Positions 1 to 10,036 of a stretch of 64,000 bases of DNA are shown piece by piece. The number at the start of each line of letters is the position of its first letter. Within the stretch, counting starts at the first letter, position 1. The position numbers and the translations under genes were made by a program. Source of the DNA: Marsupella aquatica (lineage: Eukaryota; Marchantiophyta); NCBI GenBank assembly GCA_973895155.1, contig OZ316897.1, forward strand, positions 21,638,001 to 21,702,000, read 5' to 3'. The notes under the pieces are model-generated. The model worked only from the letters and a program-made list of their open reading frames with translations, did not search any database and was not told where the DNA came from.

Positions 1-640
1 TCAATATGCACGAAAGTATCCTTCTCTCCTTTGAATATCTTTGAGACAACTCGAGGATGATATTTGACATTGTGAGGATTCTCAGCAGCAAGCAGGTTCC
101 ACGAATGGAGATGGTGATTGCCATCAAAAACACAAAACATTTTATCCTTGGGCACAGCAAAATCAGGATGCGAATCACACTCCCTCTCAAAAACTTCACT
201 CTACGCCAACCACATTGGATCCCAGCCCTGTCTGATTGTGTCGTTGAGAAACTGCACGTTGCCATTCTCATTTGTCATTTGCACATAAAAATGAGGCGCG
301 TCCTCAATGTACCCTTGAGCCCGGAACTCATTCTTCAAAGTCTCAATTGCATTTGAATCTGTCTGAAGAGACCTCACAAGCTGTATGTTCCGCATTCGAC
401 ACAATGGAATTTGAGGGGGAACCAGAGGATACCCAAATTCGTCCGGCCCAAACTAGTAAAGATGGCGGTTAATGACAACTGAGAAAGGCTCGGACTTGGC
501 AGAATCCATCGAAGGTGGCACAATATCCATAGGATCAACAAGCTTTCGCCTCCTTGGAGTCTTCAACCCCGAAGCAAGTGCTTTGTGGCTCGTAGAACTC
601 CTGGTCTCTCGACGTTGAGAGGCAGCTGATTTGAGGCAAC
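1..640 (-). pseudogene. Broken gene fragment with a DGNHH motif, runs off the left edge
   Basis: One reading frame on the minus strand runs from about position 640 to the edge and is interrupted only by two TAG codons, at 455-453 and 203-201. Between and after the stops it reads like a real protein: FGPDEFGYPLVPP, then a charged helical stretch, then FYVQMTNENGNVQFLNDTI, GWDPMWLA, stop, and a block with FCVFDGNHHLHSW. The DGNH(H/R) signature recalls the DGHHR/DGNHR motif of ParB/sulfiredoxin-like folds, but I cannot name the family. Both stops fit TGG (Trp) changed to TAG, since a Trp fits the context at each. The N-terminal start is not determined and the 3' end lies outside the window. Confidence 0.45.
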
Positions 641-1989
641 GGACGAAATAGACTCAGGGGATGCAAAAGTTGCCATCGACTGATAAGGAGAGGAGAACCA
701 CGTAAACGGAATACAAGGAATTGGTACGGTGATTTGCAAAGGAATCCAAAGTCACATGTGTTAGGAATCCTAAGCAAGATATTGGGGGAATCCAAATATC
801 TACAGTGTATCTGACATTGACAGGGAATATCAGTATTTAACACCTTCATGCCAAAGATCCCGCTGGTGCTAACTAACGTTAACAAAGCATCAGTTAACGT
901 TAAGAATGAGTCTAATTACTGCTTAACAACAACTCGTTCGGATGAAATGTACATTTGACTCCAACGGTTCGAGTCAATTACTCTATAGTTGACCAACTTG
1001 GGTTGGGTGTCCGTTGAAAATAACTTGGGTTGGGTGTCATACAAAATATGCCGATGGATGTAGAAAAGGAAGTTTTTATGAAATTTACTCTTCAAAATGA
1101 AGTAAACCCTTCCAACGGTAATATAATTTTGTCGTTAGATGACTGATTAGATGACTGATTAGATTATTGATAAGGAAAAATAGGCGTAAACCCTAAACTC
1201 CATACTTTGTTTAAGACATGTATTTAGATAGTTTTTTGCCAGCAACATTGCTGGCCAAATTAGTGTTAATGGGGTAGGTTAAAAGTGATGTCTTGTTTTT
1301 TAAATGAGCCCTTAATTCTTTCCTAAATTCTAAAATACTTGACAGAAGTCAAACAAACTTAACAATGTTTAATGTGTAAACATAACGTTTTGGAAATATA
1401 TTTGTTTCGATATCCCTCATTTTAATCCCAAACTCAAATAAAAGTCTACCCTAAATTTTGGGTGCATTAGGCTAGCAATATCGCTGGCCTGATTCAGGGT
1501 TTCTAAAAGGTTTAATTTATGGGACATCTCCAAATCCTCTCCTCTGTTAATGTCAATTTGTGAGTGAAAATCATATTATAGAATCACTAAAAATAGAGTT
1601 GGTTTAATAATAAAGTCCATTTTAAACACAGAAAACTTTCCTTTAGAAATTATGTCTAGCGAGGTCACTAGCAAAATCCGTTGTTTAACATGAAGCTCCA
1701 AGTTCAATAATCCTCCTAATGTACTCCAAGTTCAGTAAACATTTAGGAACAACCCAAGATATCCTTGTTGTCAACAAAAAACAGTCAATGTTTTAGACGA
1801 TTACAAGATATAACTTTGGATTATTATGGAGCCCTTTATGATAGCAAATTTAGGCCAGCGATATTGCTAGCAATAATTCATTTCTTGAAGGTATTAGAGC
1901 CGTTGAAGTTTTGTCGTATATGCAACGTTAAAGTGATGTTCCATTTTATTCTAAACTTTAATGTCTTCGTATTATTCTATATATTCATC
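641..1989. other. Non-coding, AT-rich transposon-flank DNA
   Basis: No convincing gene is seen. The stretch holds four copies of a near-palindromic motif (see the 1238-1871 entry) and short direct repeats such as AACTTGGGTTGGGTGTC, twice near 1000-1040. It ends at the insertion point of the large CACTA element. Confidence 0.5.
1238..1871. repeat. Cluster of four near-palindromic GCTAGC...GCTAGC motifs
   Basis: Copies lie at 1238-1255 (GCCAGCAACATTGCTGGC), 1470-1489 (GGCTAGCAATATCGCTGGCC), 1654-1672 (GTCTAGCGAGGTCACTAGC) and 1853-1871 (GGCCAGCGATATTGCTAGC). Further copies are at 4708-4726, 20854-20872 and 22702-22720. The ideal form GCTAGCAATATTGCTAGC is a perfect 18-bp palindrome. Confidence 0.7.
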
Positions 1990-2019
1990 CACTAGAAGAA
2001 ACCGAGCTATTCTGAGACC
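1990..2019 (+). repeat. Left terminal inverted repeat of the large CACTA
   Basis: CACTAGAAGAAACC is identical to the inverted right end. After that the match is partial, ending in the shared TGAGACC. Confidence 0.93.
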
Positions 2020-5000
2020 TTCCCTTACATGACTTGTGCGAGACCTTCAGAAATAAGTGACTCCAAGGTTTAGGGTGTCATGTTCGTCACACCTTGTTGA
2101 CTGATTTTTGGTGAAGTTTAGGGGAGTCATGTTTTCAACTATTTGGAAAGTTGCAAGTACAACTCAATTGAGGCAATTACGTTGAAGTTCAACAAGTGAC
2201 TCTACAATATAGCATTATGGTTTATAGCACAATATTTGAACCTACCAACCTAAACCCTGAGCTATGGGATCCGACCCAATACATTGTTAGTGTAGATATA
2301 CCTATATAATTAGATTACTCTATTTAAACATGGTTAAGTCATGCATTTTAACCATTAGTGAGTTTTCCTTGATTATTCCAGGCCAAGAAAATTGCTCATA
2401 AGCACCCATTAATTTAGACACCATGCCATCATGCCCCCATTCAACCGCAAAAAGGCTTCACTATTGGCCGTGGTTACATATGCAAGGGACGTTAATGTGT
2501 ATTACCGTGGTTACATATGCAAGGGCAGGTTATTTTTACTTATTGCCATGCCCTACAAATTGACCAACATGTACCCCCCTCCACACATCGTTCCATGAAC
2601 CGGGAATAGTCACAATTTACCTTCATATACTCCCCTCCATGCATGTTACATACCCAATAACGGCACCCCACACACTATGCTGATGGAATGAGCATAAGAA
2701 CTTGTGACAACTCGTGTGACAGTGCTTACCTTAATCAAGCAAGGATCTGACGGTTGTAAACTTAATGAAAGGATGATCTGACGGTTGAAAACAAATATGC
2801 GCACATTAAAGCAGCTTTAGGCTTTAATGTGTTCCTTCACGGCATTGCCATTCTGCCTTGGATTCCTTTGGTTTCGCGGACGAGGAGCCAATGCTGCATT
2901 CTTTGCAAGGGAAAAGAGGGGGCACTTTGTCACTAAGGCAAAAGCTGCATCGACAAATTGCAATCCCGACTGCAAAGTGAGTAGTAGGACGCGAGAAGAG
3001 CGAGTTTAGGGTGCTGCATCGACGAAACAGAATGTATTGGAAGGGGACAAGAGCAATTCTGTGACGCATCGACGATAGGCACTACGGAAGGCACTGTGAA
3101 GAGTTTGCACTACGGGAGGCACTCATTCCGACAGAAACTGCCCATCGAATGTGCTTGCTTGGGCTGAGGTTTAGGCTGCACTAGTAGGAAGAGAATCAGC
3201 AAAGCGACGAGGCTTTGGTGTGTCGCCAAGAACAACATTCGGAGCAGAGCAGAGCAGGGCAGCATTTGCGACATTTGCTGAGTTCTCATTTCGTTGCAGC
3301 TGCTATTTGTTGTTGTTGAAGATGGCCGCGGTTTCAGCTACGATTTGCGGTGCTCCTCTCACTTCAAAGCAGACAGATTCCGGGACCTAGGAAGTGGCCA
3401 TCGCGAGCGCTCTCACAGAGGTCGAGGACTATCTGGTGCCGTTCCCCCCTTTTTTCCATTTCAGCTGGGTTTTCGGTGTTCATATCTCCCGTAGTAGAAG
3501 TGGTCATTGAAGAGAAGCTTTTATGAATTACAAAAGTCACTGAGGCATCGGTCACTGAGGCATCGGCCTTTGAGTTGCAGTCACTGATGAGCTGTTTGAG
3601 TTGCGATGTCTAAAAATGATAGTGGCCCTGACTCCTGCTTATTGACTCCTGCAAGTTATTTAAGCTGAACTGATCTCAACGATAGAGATCAAGCGTGCTT
3701 ACTTGAGCTGAACTGTCGTTGAACAGCGACGGGGCGCTGCTAGCAAGAGCTTGGGTTGCGACTTGCAACCAGGAGCCAAGACAAGTTGCTGCTTTACAAC
3801 TGGACCGAGAGCTGGTCCTGCAACCTAGGAGGGAGCTACGATCATGCAAAGCTGAGTCAATGCATGCATGAGGTAATCACGTGTTGCGCCCACATTCTTG
3901 CTCCAATCATGTGTCTATTCACTAAAGTCTTCAGAATAAAGTCGGGGCTTATACTAGTGCCACATGATTGTAGCGTAACCCCTCTCTCACTCTCACAACA
4001 TATCACGGCAGAAGTGGGCTTTCACAAAATTTGCAAGAATTGACTATATTAAGTGGAAGGAAGAGACCCTTTGTCCATGCTGCAGTTGCATCCACATAGA
4101 CTCTAACTGTGTCAGGATTGGATCCATAATTTGTTTGGCTATCTAGGCTGTGCATCCACTGCTCTTTGCTGGATTTGGTGAGGCGGGAGGTTCAGAACGT
4201 GCTATGGACAAGGGGCTGAGTGACTTTTGTCCAACTGCGCTGAGCTGACTCGGTATGCTAAAGGTTTGATACATCCAGAAGAGGTCAGTATGATCCCTAA
4301 CCAATGTGAATTGAATATACGGAATGGGATATTTCCTCTAACTTTCAATGTTGCATTGTATGACAACCACCATGGGCCATTCTGAAGTATTCAGTGTCTG
4401 AGTAATTCCTGGCTTCTAGCTGTGATGTCCGCATGAGCTAGCCCAAGTGAGGTCCAACTTGGAGCCTTATTAACATTGTTGTTGTGGGGCCGATATAGGA
4501 GGTTCCGTCTAGGACTTGCTGTACTGAAGCGAGCTCCTGCTCTGAGGTGCAACGTGAAGCTGCGCAATTTACATCTAGCTCAGCTCATGTATTGAAGTGA
4601 GCTCCTGCTTGGAGGTTCAGAGACAAGGTTTTGTGGAGGTAGGTGACTTCTGTCCAGCTGCGCTCAACTGAGTGAGTATCCTGAACCTGGAATCCTGAGT
4701 GAAGATAGGCCAGCAATGTTGCTAACTTTTTTTTTGCATACTATTATGGTTCCCAAAGAGGTCTGCTAATGAATGACACATTTGAATTGGCTCAACAAGG
4801 AATAGAAGAAGCCATTGCCTTGACATAATAGGTAATAATGGCTCCGATGGAATCTGTGTTGACAACTTGTGTTTGTTCTAATTGTTTATATCTCAAGAGG
4901 GTCGTCAATGAAGCTGACAGTCAGAGAGTCAAAGCTAACTACAAGCTAGCAAATAGGTTGAATGCTCCCAAGTTGAGTCAGACAAAAGTTACTAAAACTA

Positions 5001-5646
5001 GGCCTCTCTCAAATCTGGAAAGTGAAATTCAGCCTGAGACACGCAGCTGAAGGCCACAAGGATAACTATTTGGCCAGGCTGTCCCTCATTGAAGTCCAAA
5101 GTCCTCTTCAGATTGTCTGAACTCCTGTCTGAACTCTTGAACTGGATGAACTCCTGTCTGAACTCCTGAATTGGATGAAGTCCTGCCTGAATCTGAAGTT
5201 CAGATTGTCAATCTCAAATGGCAAGTTCTGAACTCCTGTCTATTGAGCCTAATTATTTGTTTATTGTTGTAGTAACATGCATGGCCAATTGGTTTGAATT
5301 GAAATGGTGGTTTGAATTTTGTTAAGTGTTTTGAAATTTGCATTCACACTGTCTAACTAATTTTCTTGTGTGATGCAGATATCTTTGCTATTGACAATCT
5401 TGAAAAATCATTTGATCACAGAAGTTTTCAGAACAAACACGGCAGAATTCAGGCTGAGGATTGGACATTGAGGCTCAAGACATTGAGGTAATAAACTGGT
5501 TGTGGTCCGGGTGACAATGTTATCAAATGATGCTTCTTCAGGGGAACTGCCCATGTGTAGTTTGTTTTGCCATTTGAAGGGGGTCGTTCACTATATGCAA
5601 TAGTAATAACTTTGTACATTTGTCTGTTTAATGTTCAGTCTTGGTA
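2020..5646. other. Left internal region of the large CACTA, no clear gene
   Basis: The first 200 bp contain AGTGACT/GTCACA-type motifs that mirror the right subterminal motif. From about 2.8 to 3.6 kb the sequence is GC-richer and may include a captured gene fragment (see 3322). From 5.1 to 5.2 kb there is a degenerate tandem repeat built on CTGAACTCCTGTCTGAA. A 70-codon ORF at 4838-5050 has no recognisable domain. Confidence 0.5.
3322..3453 (+). pseudogene. Possible captured 5' exon fragment with a plastid-transit-like start
   Basis: An ATG at 3322 opens MAAVSATICGAPLTSKQ, a Ser/Thr/Ala-rich start like a chloroplast transit peptide. The frame stops at TAG after DSGT and would continue as EVAIASALTEVEDYLVP. 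The surrounding 2.8-3.5 kb is GC-richer than the rest of the element. This pattern fits a host gene 5' end picked up by the transposon, but no family is identified and the call rests on composition alone. Confidence 0.25.
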
Positions 5647-6321
5647 ATGACTAGGGAGAAGAGGAAAGCCGTAAAAAATGCCACTGAAACAAAAAAGCGG
5701 AAACATAATGAGGCAATTGAGCCACATAGCTTGAAGATTGAACGCTGGTCAGACATTGAGAAGCGTCAGTGTAGTCCCCAGCTGTGTGCGATATGTGATT
5801 TTCATGGAGATCTGGTCGTGTGTGATGGGTCTTGCCATCATCATTTTCACTATGTCTGTAGAATTGGTGACACTGTAGGCAGGTGTCCTGCAGTGGTTAT
5901 TGCACCAGGCAAGGATGGTGAACCCTGGTTTTGTGTAGATTGCAAGAATAAGATACACAAGTGTTTCAAGTGTGGCGTGGTCTCTCCAGCGGTCAGACAG
6001 TGCCCTCAGCCATATTGTGTTCGTTTTTATTGTCATGAGTGCTTGCCGCTTGATGTGGAGTCTTGCCCCATGCATGCATGTACAGCATGCAAGCAAGATC
6101 ACAAAGACCCTCATATGGCAAAGGCAATTCAATGCTTGAGATGTCCCACCACCTGGCATGAGGGTTGCTTAAGAGAGAGTCAACGTCATGGTTTTGCACC
6201 AGACAGAGAACCCTGGCTGCACACTGCGCACGGACAGCAGCGGTGGATGATTTACTGCCCGAGGCATCCCATTGACCCTGTACTTGGCACACCTACCCAT
6301 GATCATATCTCCTGGCTTTGA
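5647..6321 (+). CDS. PHD-type zinc-finger protein, EDM2-like, carried inside the CACTA element
   Basis: Single uninterrupted ORF of 224 aa from ATG 5647 (the frame is open two codons upstream to a TTG). It starts with a basic segment (KRK...KKRKH) that looks like a bipartite nuclear signal. A cysteine/histidine cluster follows: CAICDFHGDLVVCDGSC, HFHYVC, WFCVDCKNK, CFKCGVV, CPQPYCVRFYCHECL, then CTACKQDH, IQCLRCPTTWHEGC and YCPRHPID. This order of fingers resembles the PHD cluster of plant EDM2 (ENHANCED DOWNY MILDEW 2), a nuclear protein that influences chromatin marks at transposon-bearing genes. No methyltransferase-like or other EDM2 domain is present, so this would be the finger module alone. 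Expression, start and any upstream exon are unproven. It lies 315 bp upstream of the BRCT ORF in the same direction. Confidence 0.72.
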   Translation: MTREKRKAVKNATETKKRKHNEAIEPHSLKIERWSDIEKRQCSPQLCAICDFHGDLVVCDGSCHHHFHYVCRIGDTVGRCPAVVIAPGKDGEPWFCVDCKNKIHKCFKCGVVSPAVRQCPQPYCVRFYCHECLPLDVESCPMHACTACKQDHKDPHMAKAIQCLRCPTTWHEGCLRESQRHGFAPDREPWLHTAHGQQRWMIYCPRHPIDPVLGTPTHDHISWL

Positions 6322-6635
6322 TGTGGTGGAGTTTATATTTACCATGCGTTCACTTTAGGGGTTAGCCAAGTTTTGTCTTAGGCAGGATACCTGCACATTT
6401 TAAACTAGTCAAGACTCCAAACTTGCCTATTGTATTATGGTTATTCCCACTGTGTACACGAATATCATGCATGTTTATGGATGTCATGGTGAATGTGAAT
6501 GTGGCGATACCCAAGTTTGTTCTGTTGTTGTTGCAATCCTTGTATGAATTGCATATTTAGGCATTCTCATGGATCTGCAGGTGATATCAGGGGTGTCCAC
6601 TTTTTCCTTCACACTGTCAAAAGGCTGCACTGCAC

Positions 6636-7550
6636 ATGGCTACCTCCAGTAGGACACTGAAGAGGCTTGCCTCAGACCTTCCTCCTACACTGTTTGCTGG
6701 AGTTAGAGCAATTTTTGTCACTCATACTAGGGGGGAGGACACGAATAGATGGGAGTTCATGAAAAGACAATTGGTTGAGAATGGAGGGATAGTGTTGAAA
6801 CAAATCAGTAGAGACACCACACACGTCATCGCTGATGATTGGTGTGATGTGATGCAGAAGTGGTTTTGGAGCACCATCAACTTTTACAGAGAGTCCTATG
6901 GTCTTAAGGTTGTTGATGTCTCTTGGATGTATGACTGTCTAGAATATAGCACCCTTCACGACCCAACAGAGTATGATATATGGTTGAACAAACGGGCCAC
7001 CAAAGACATTTTGCAGTTCAAAGCACAATATGATGATGCTTCACAGGGAACTAGGCAAGAGCTCTTAGAGCATCCTATGCCTGTCATAAACCCCCATGTG
7101 CGGGTCATGTTTAGGGGGGTTAAGGTCATGTTTGTGGGTGTTGGGATTCCACCGGGAAGGTTGAGACGTTTCAAGCACAAAATTCTGCACAGGCAGGGTG
7201 AGGTGCATGAACGCCTCATAGATTCTACCACTCATGTGGTCACCCTATCCTATTCCAGACTTTGTCGTATGGTTGGAAAGACTTTAGTTCGGATGATGGT
7301 TAGTAGGGGCCTGCAAGTGGTTTCACCTGCTTGGATGAAAGAGTCACTAGATAGAGGCATTGTACTTGATGAAGCAGCCTTTGATCTGAATGAGGTGTGG
7401 CCTCAAAAGCCTAAGTACAAAAGATGTAAGAGCTGGGATGGAGGTGATGAACCATTAGTTAATGATGTACTCAGGGACACAACCACAGAGTGGGAAACCA
7501 CGAGTGATGAGGACGAATACTCTTCTGACACTGGCGAATACAATGATTAG
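6636..7550 (+). CDS. Tandem BRCT-domain protein carried inside the CACTA element
   Basis: Single-exon ORF of 304 aa from ATG 6636, with no stop or frameshift. Two BRCT units are visible. The first is at about residues 18-115 (FAGVRAIFVTHT..., TTHVIADDW, VVDVSWMYDCLE). The second is at about residues 155-247 (FRGVKVMFVGVGIPPGRL, ERLIDSTTHVV, LQVVSPAWMKESLDRG). Both hold the conserved Trp of the last BRCT helix. The second unit most resembles the BRCT of plant DNA polymerase lambda, a non-homologous end-joining polymerase, but no polymerase domain follows. The C-terminus is acidic (DEDEYSS..., EYND). BRCT domains bind phosphoproteins or DNA ends. A role in target-site or excision-site repair, or in transposon control, is only an inference from position. 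Confidence 0.72.
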   Translation: MATSSRTLKRLASDLPPTLFAGVRAIFVTHTRGEDTNRWEFMKRQLVENGGIVLKQISRDTTHVIADDWCDVMQKWFWSTINFYRESYGLKVVDVSWMYDCLEYSTLHDPTEYDIWLNKRATKDILQFKAQYDDASQGTRQELLEHPMPVINPHVRVMFRGVKVMFVGVGIPPGRLRRFKHKILHRQGEVHERLIDSTTHVVTLSYSRLCRMVGKTLVRMMVSRGLQVVSPAWMKESLDRGIVLDEAAFDLNEVWPQKPKYKRCKSWDGGDEPLVNDVLRDTTTEWETTSDEDEYSSDTGEYND

Positions 7551-7932
7551 TTTATCTGATGAAGAGCCATGACAGTGTCAGTCATTTAGACAATCACTAG
7601 TACATATTTAGCTGATTTCCGATGCTCAATTTTTGCAAACAATCGGCATCCGATTCTTTTAGAATCGGAAATTCCCATTATCACAAAATGGCAATATGCC
7701 ATACTCTCGGCTTCAGATATCTTCATTTTCCGATGTAATTAACAACGGAACCTTTCCGATGCAGTAAAAAACGGATCATATCCGTTACAAACTACATCGG
7801 ATCCCCTAACAAAAAATTTGATTGATATGTCCGATGTTTTTTGTAACGGAAATGATGTGCGTTTCAATATTGATCGGAAAAGTTCCGTAGTTGATAAGAA
7901 CGGATATTATATCCGATTGTGGTAAAATGGCA

Positions 7933-8052
7933 AAGTCCGATGTTGAGAGAATGGGAAAGTCCGATGCTGAGAGAATGGGAAAGTCCGATGCTGGGAGAAT
8001 GGGAAAGTCCGATGCTAGTAGAATGGGAAAGTCCGATGCTGGGAGAATGAGA
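7933..8052 (+). repeat. Left subterminal array, five 24-bp units
   Basis: The units read AAGTCCGATG, then a variable CTGAG/CTGGG/CTAGT, then AGAATGGGA. Five copies are in exact 24-bp register. They are the likely binding sites of a TNPA-type protein. They also make the ORFs across this stretch look artificially repetitive. Confidence 0.9.
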
Positions 8053-9123
8053 AATTTTCATTTTGGCAAAACGACAAATTCCTATTGTGTTAGATGGGGC
8101 ATGTAGTTGCACCGACATACTCTTCCTAGAAAAGAGGATACAATCATTCTTGCATGTTTGAATGACTTCATACTTGAGGCAAATGGACTTAATTGAATGT
8201 TGTTCTTGCCTCCTTCCAAGACCCCAAAATATTGTTCCCTTTTGGCAATATTTGCTCAACATGCAAAATCAAAAATTTATCATCTTAAAGGAGATTGCTT
8301 GTCCCATGTAGTCTTTGTTGCAAGTCCAACAACAACATAGTTGATGAAAGATGAGACAATCGGGAGCTGCCCTTGACACCAAGGCTTTGGAAGGACCAAA
8401 ATATTAATCTTCCATAACTAATAAACTATAATGATCTCATGTCAAGTCGGATGGAGGAGGGCTTTACTATTCACGAATGATCCCAAATTTCTATTGATTG
8501 CTCCAAGGGAATGTAAGAGGGTAATCGTAATTATAGATCACTCGATGCAAACATGCAATATCATGATAGAGCAAAACTAGGATTTATTAGTCTAATGCCA
8601 CACTTTTGTGGCATAATCACTACATTGCCACTCTTTTTCTTGTATTTATCAGTCTACCACTTGTTTGAGTCATCGGTTAAGAAAAGTAACTCAAGTTAAC
8701 TACCTAAGATCCGACGTTTGAGATTTCTTTTGGTCTTCCCATTGGACGGTCGTCGCTTCCCCCACGGTTACATTTTGAACCCTCAGTATAGTTTGCGGAG
8801 GGGTGGGTTGGCTAATCCATTTCTCCTCCCCTCCATTTCTCTGTCACCATAGTTGAGGCGCACTGGCTGCGTCTTTGCTCCACCCTTGCCACTATCGTTG
8901 CGTCCTCATTTCCCCGGCCCGGGCTGTGTTGTCGTTGACCCTAGCTGGCTGCCTCTAGCTTGGCCAGGGCTGCATTGTTGCATGTTGCCTGTCGGCCTCT
9001 CCCGACTCTGCCCAGCTTAGGTCCAAATTATGGGTCTTAATAAATTTAGAAGTGTATAAAATCCCTAAACACTCCAAGTCAAACAATAAAAGTGTTAAGC
9101 TTGCATGTACATTGTGAGGGATA

Positions 9124-9176
9124 AGAACTAGAAAGTTAAGCTCATGTTGGAGGAATAGCAATTGGGATGGGTGACC
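9124..9176 (+). other. 5S rRNA-derived segment inside the nested CACTA
   Basis: The stretch reads GAACTAGAAAGTTAAGCTC, a spacer, then GGGATGGGTGACC. It matches the order and spacing of the 3' half of plant 5S rRNA (GAACTCCGAAGTTAAGC, then GGATGGGTGACC, the internal-promoter box A and box C region). It is too diverged and incomplete to be a working 5S gene. It may come from a 5S-derived retroposon captured by the element. Confidence 0.5.
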
Positions 9177-9330
9177 ACTTAGTTGAGGAATGAAGAGTTG
9201 AAATGTCAAAGGAGGTGGGCACCTCGCTCGTGGTTGCAAAATGAAAGTAAATATACAAAGGAAGAGATGGGTGACCTGAGCACCCCGCGTCCGCTCCAAT
9301 GTGTATCCCATTTTCATTGTTTTAAACTTT

Positions 9331-9426
9331 CCCATTCTCCCAGCATCGGACTTTCCCATTCTCCCAACATCGGACTTTCCCATTCTCTTAGCATCGGACT
9401 TTCTCATTCTTTCAGCATCGGACTTT
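9331..9426 (-). repeat. Right subterminal array, four inverted 24-bp units
   Basis: Four 24-bp units of CCCATTCTCCCAGCATCGGA plus four bases. They are the reverse complement of the left array. Confidence 0.9.
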
Positions 9427-9801
9427 CCGATATAAGTCCGATTGTCGATATCCGATACTTTTATCATGGCATGTTACGATGCCGGCGGAATCGGATGTAT
9501 GGTTTTTTCATATTTTGTTTTACAAAGACGTCCGATGTGGAGAGAATCAGAAAAAGGAGGTAAAATGTACTAGTGAATGAATACTTGTTAGTGGTGAACT
9601 TGTTTCCTTAAAATTCCATCTGTAATAAAAACATTCATTGTCCTCTCATCATGTCATTCCACAATCAAATCATCTCTTTGCTTTGGATGCTGTTCAAATT
9701 TTGTTCAAATTTTGTTCTGTGTTGTGTGTCGTGTTGGCTTTTCCTTAACCAGGGATGTGGCTTTGTCCTCATGTCTACATACAATGTTGCAAGGCCCCTA
9801 C

Positions 9802-9879
9802 GGAGACAGTACGTACTGAACGGGTTGTTTACAGAGTTGGGGAGACAGTACCTACTGAACGGGGTGTTTACAGAGTTGG
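9802..9879 (+). repeat. 39-bp tandem duplication upstream of the transposase
   Basis: Two copies of a unit starting GGAGACAGTAC lie at 9802-9840 and 9841-9879 and differ at only two or three bases. The surrounding 9576-10036 contains no clear gene and is probably the 5' region of the transposase. Confidence 0.85.
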
Positions 9880-10036
9880 GCAAACGTCCTTTGCTATTTG
9901 TATTGTTGACAACTTCAACTCAGGTACATGACCAATTCACATGACAACAATGCACTTCTTCTTTTGACCATTAGTAGGCTACTTTGTTACCCTTTTCACC
10001 CATTGTTCATCACTACAGAGTTTGCAGTCTATTACA

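Larger units (their letters stand above)
7595..9575. mobile_element. Nested non-autonomous CACTA element (2.0 kb)
   Basis: The ends are CACTAGTACAT at 7595 and its inverse at 9575, near-identical for about 16 bp. The flanking trinucleotide is AAT on both sides (7592-7594 and 9576-9578). It has no transposase. Both ends are filled with CCGATG-containing motifs, including tight 24-bp tandem arrays at 7933-8052 and, inverted, at 9331-9426. Its termini differ from those of the host CACTA, so it belongs to a different subfamily and needed a transposase from elsewhere. It sits 45 bp after the BRCT stop codon. Confidence 0.93.

Noticed and set aside
7864-8262. Minus-strand ORF with repeated SIGLSHS
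   Set aside because: It only translates the 24-bp subterminal array of the nested CACTA. The same holds for 8955-9467 and 9183-9563.
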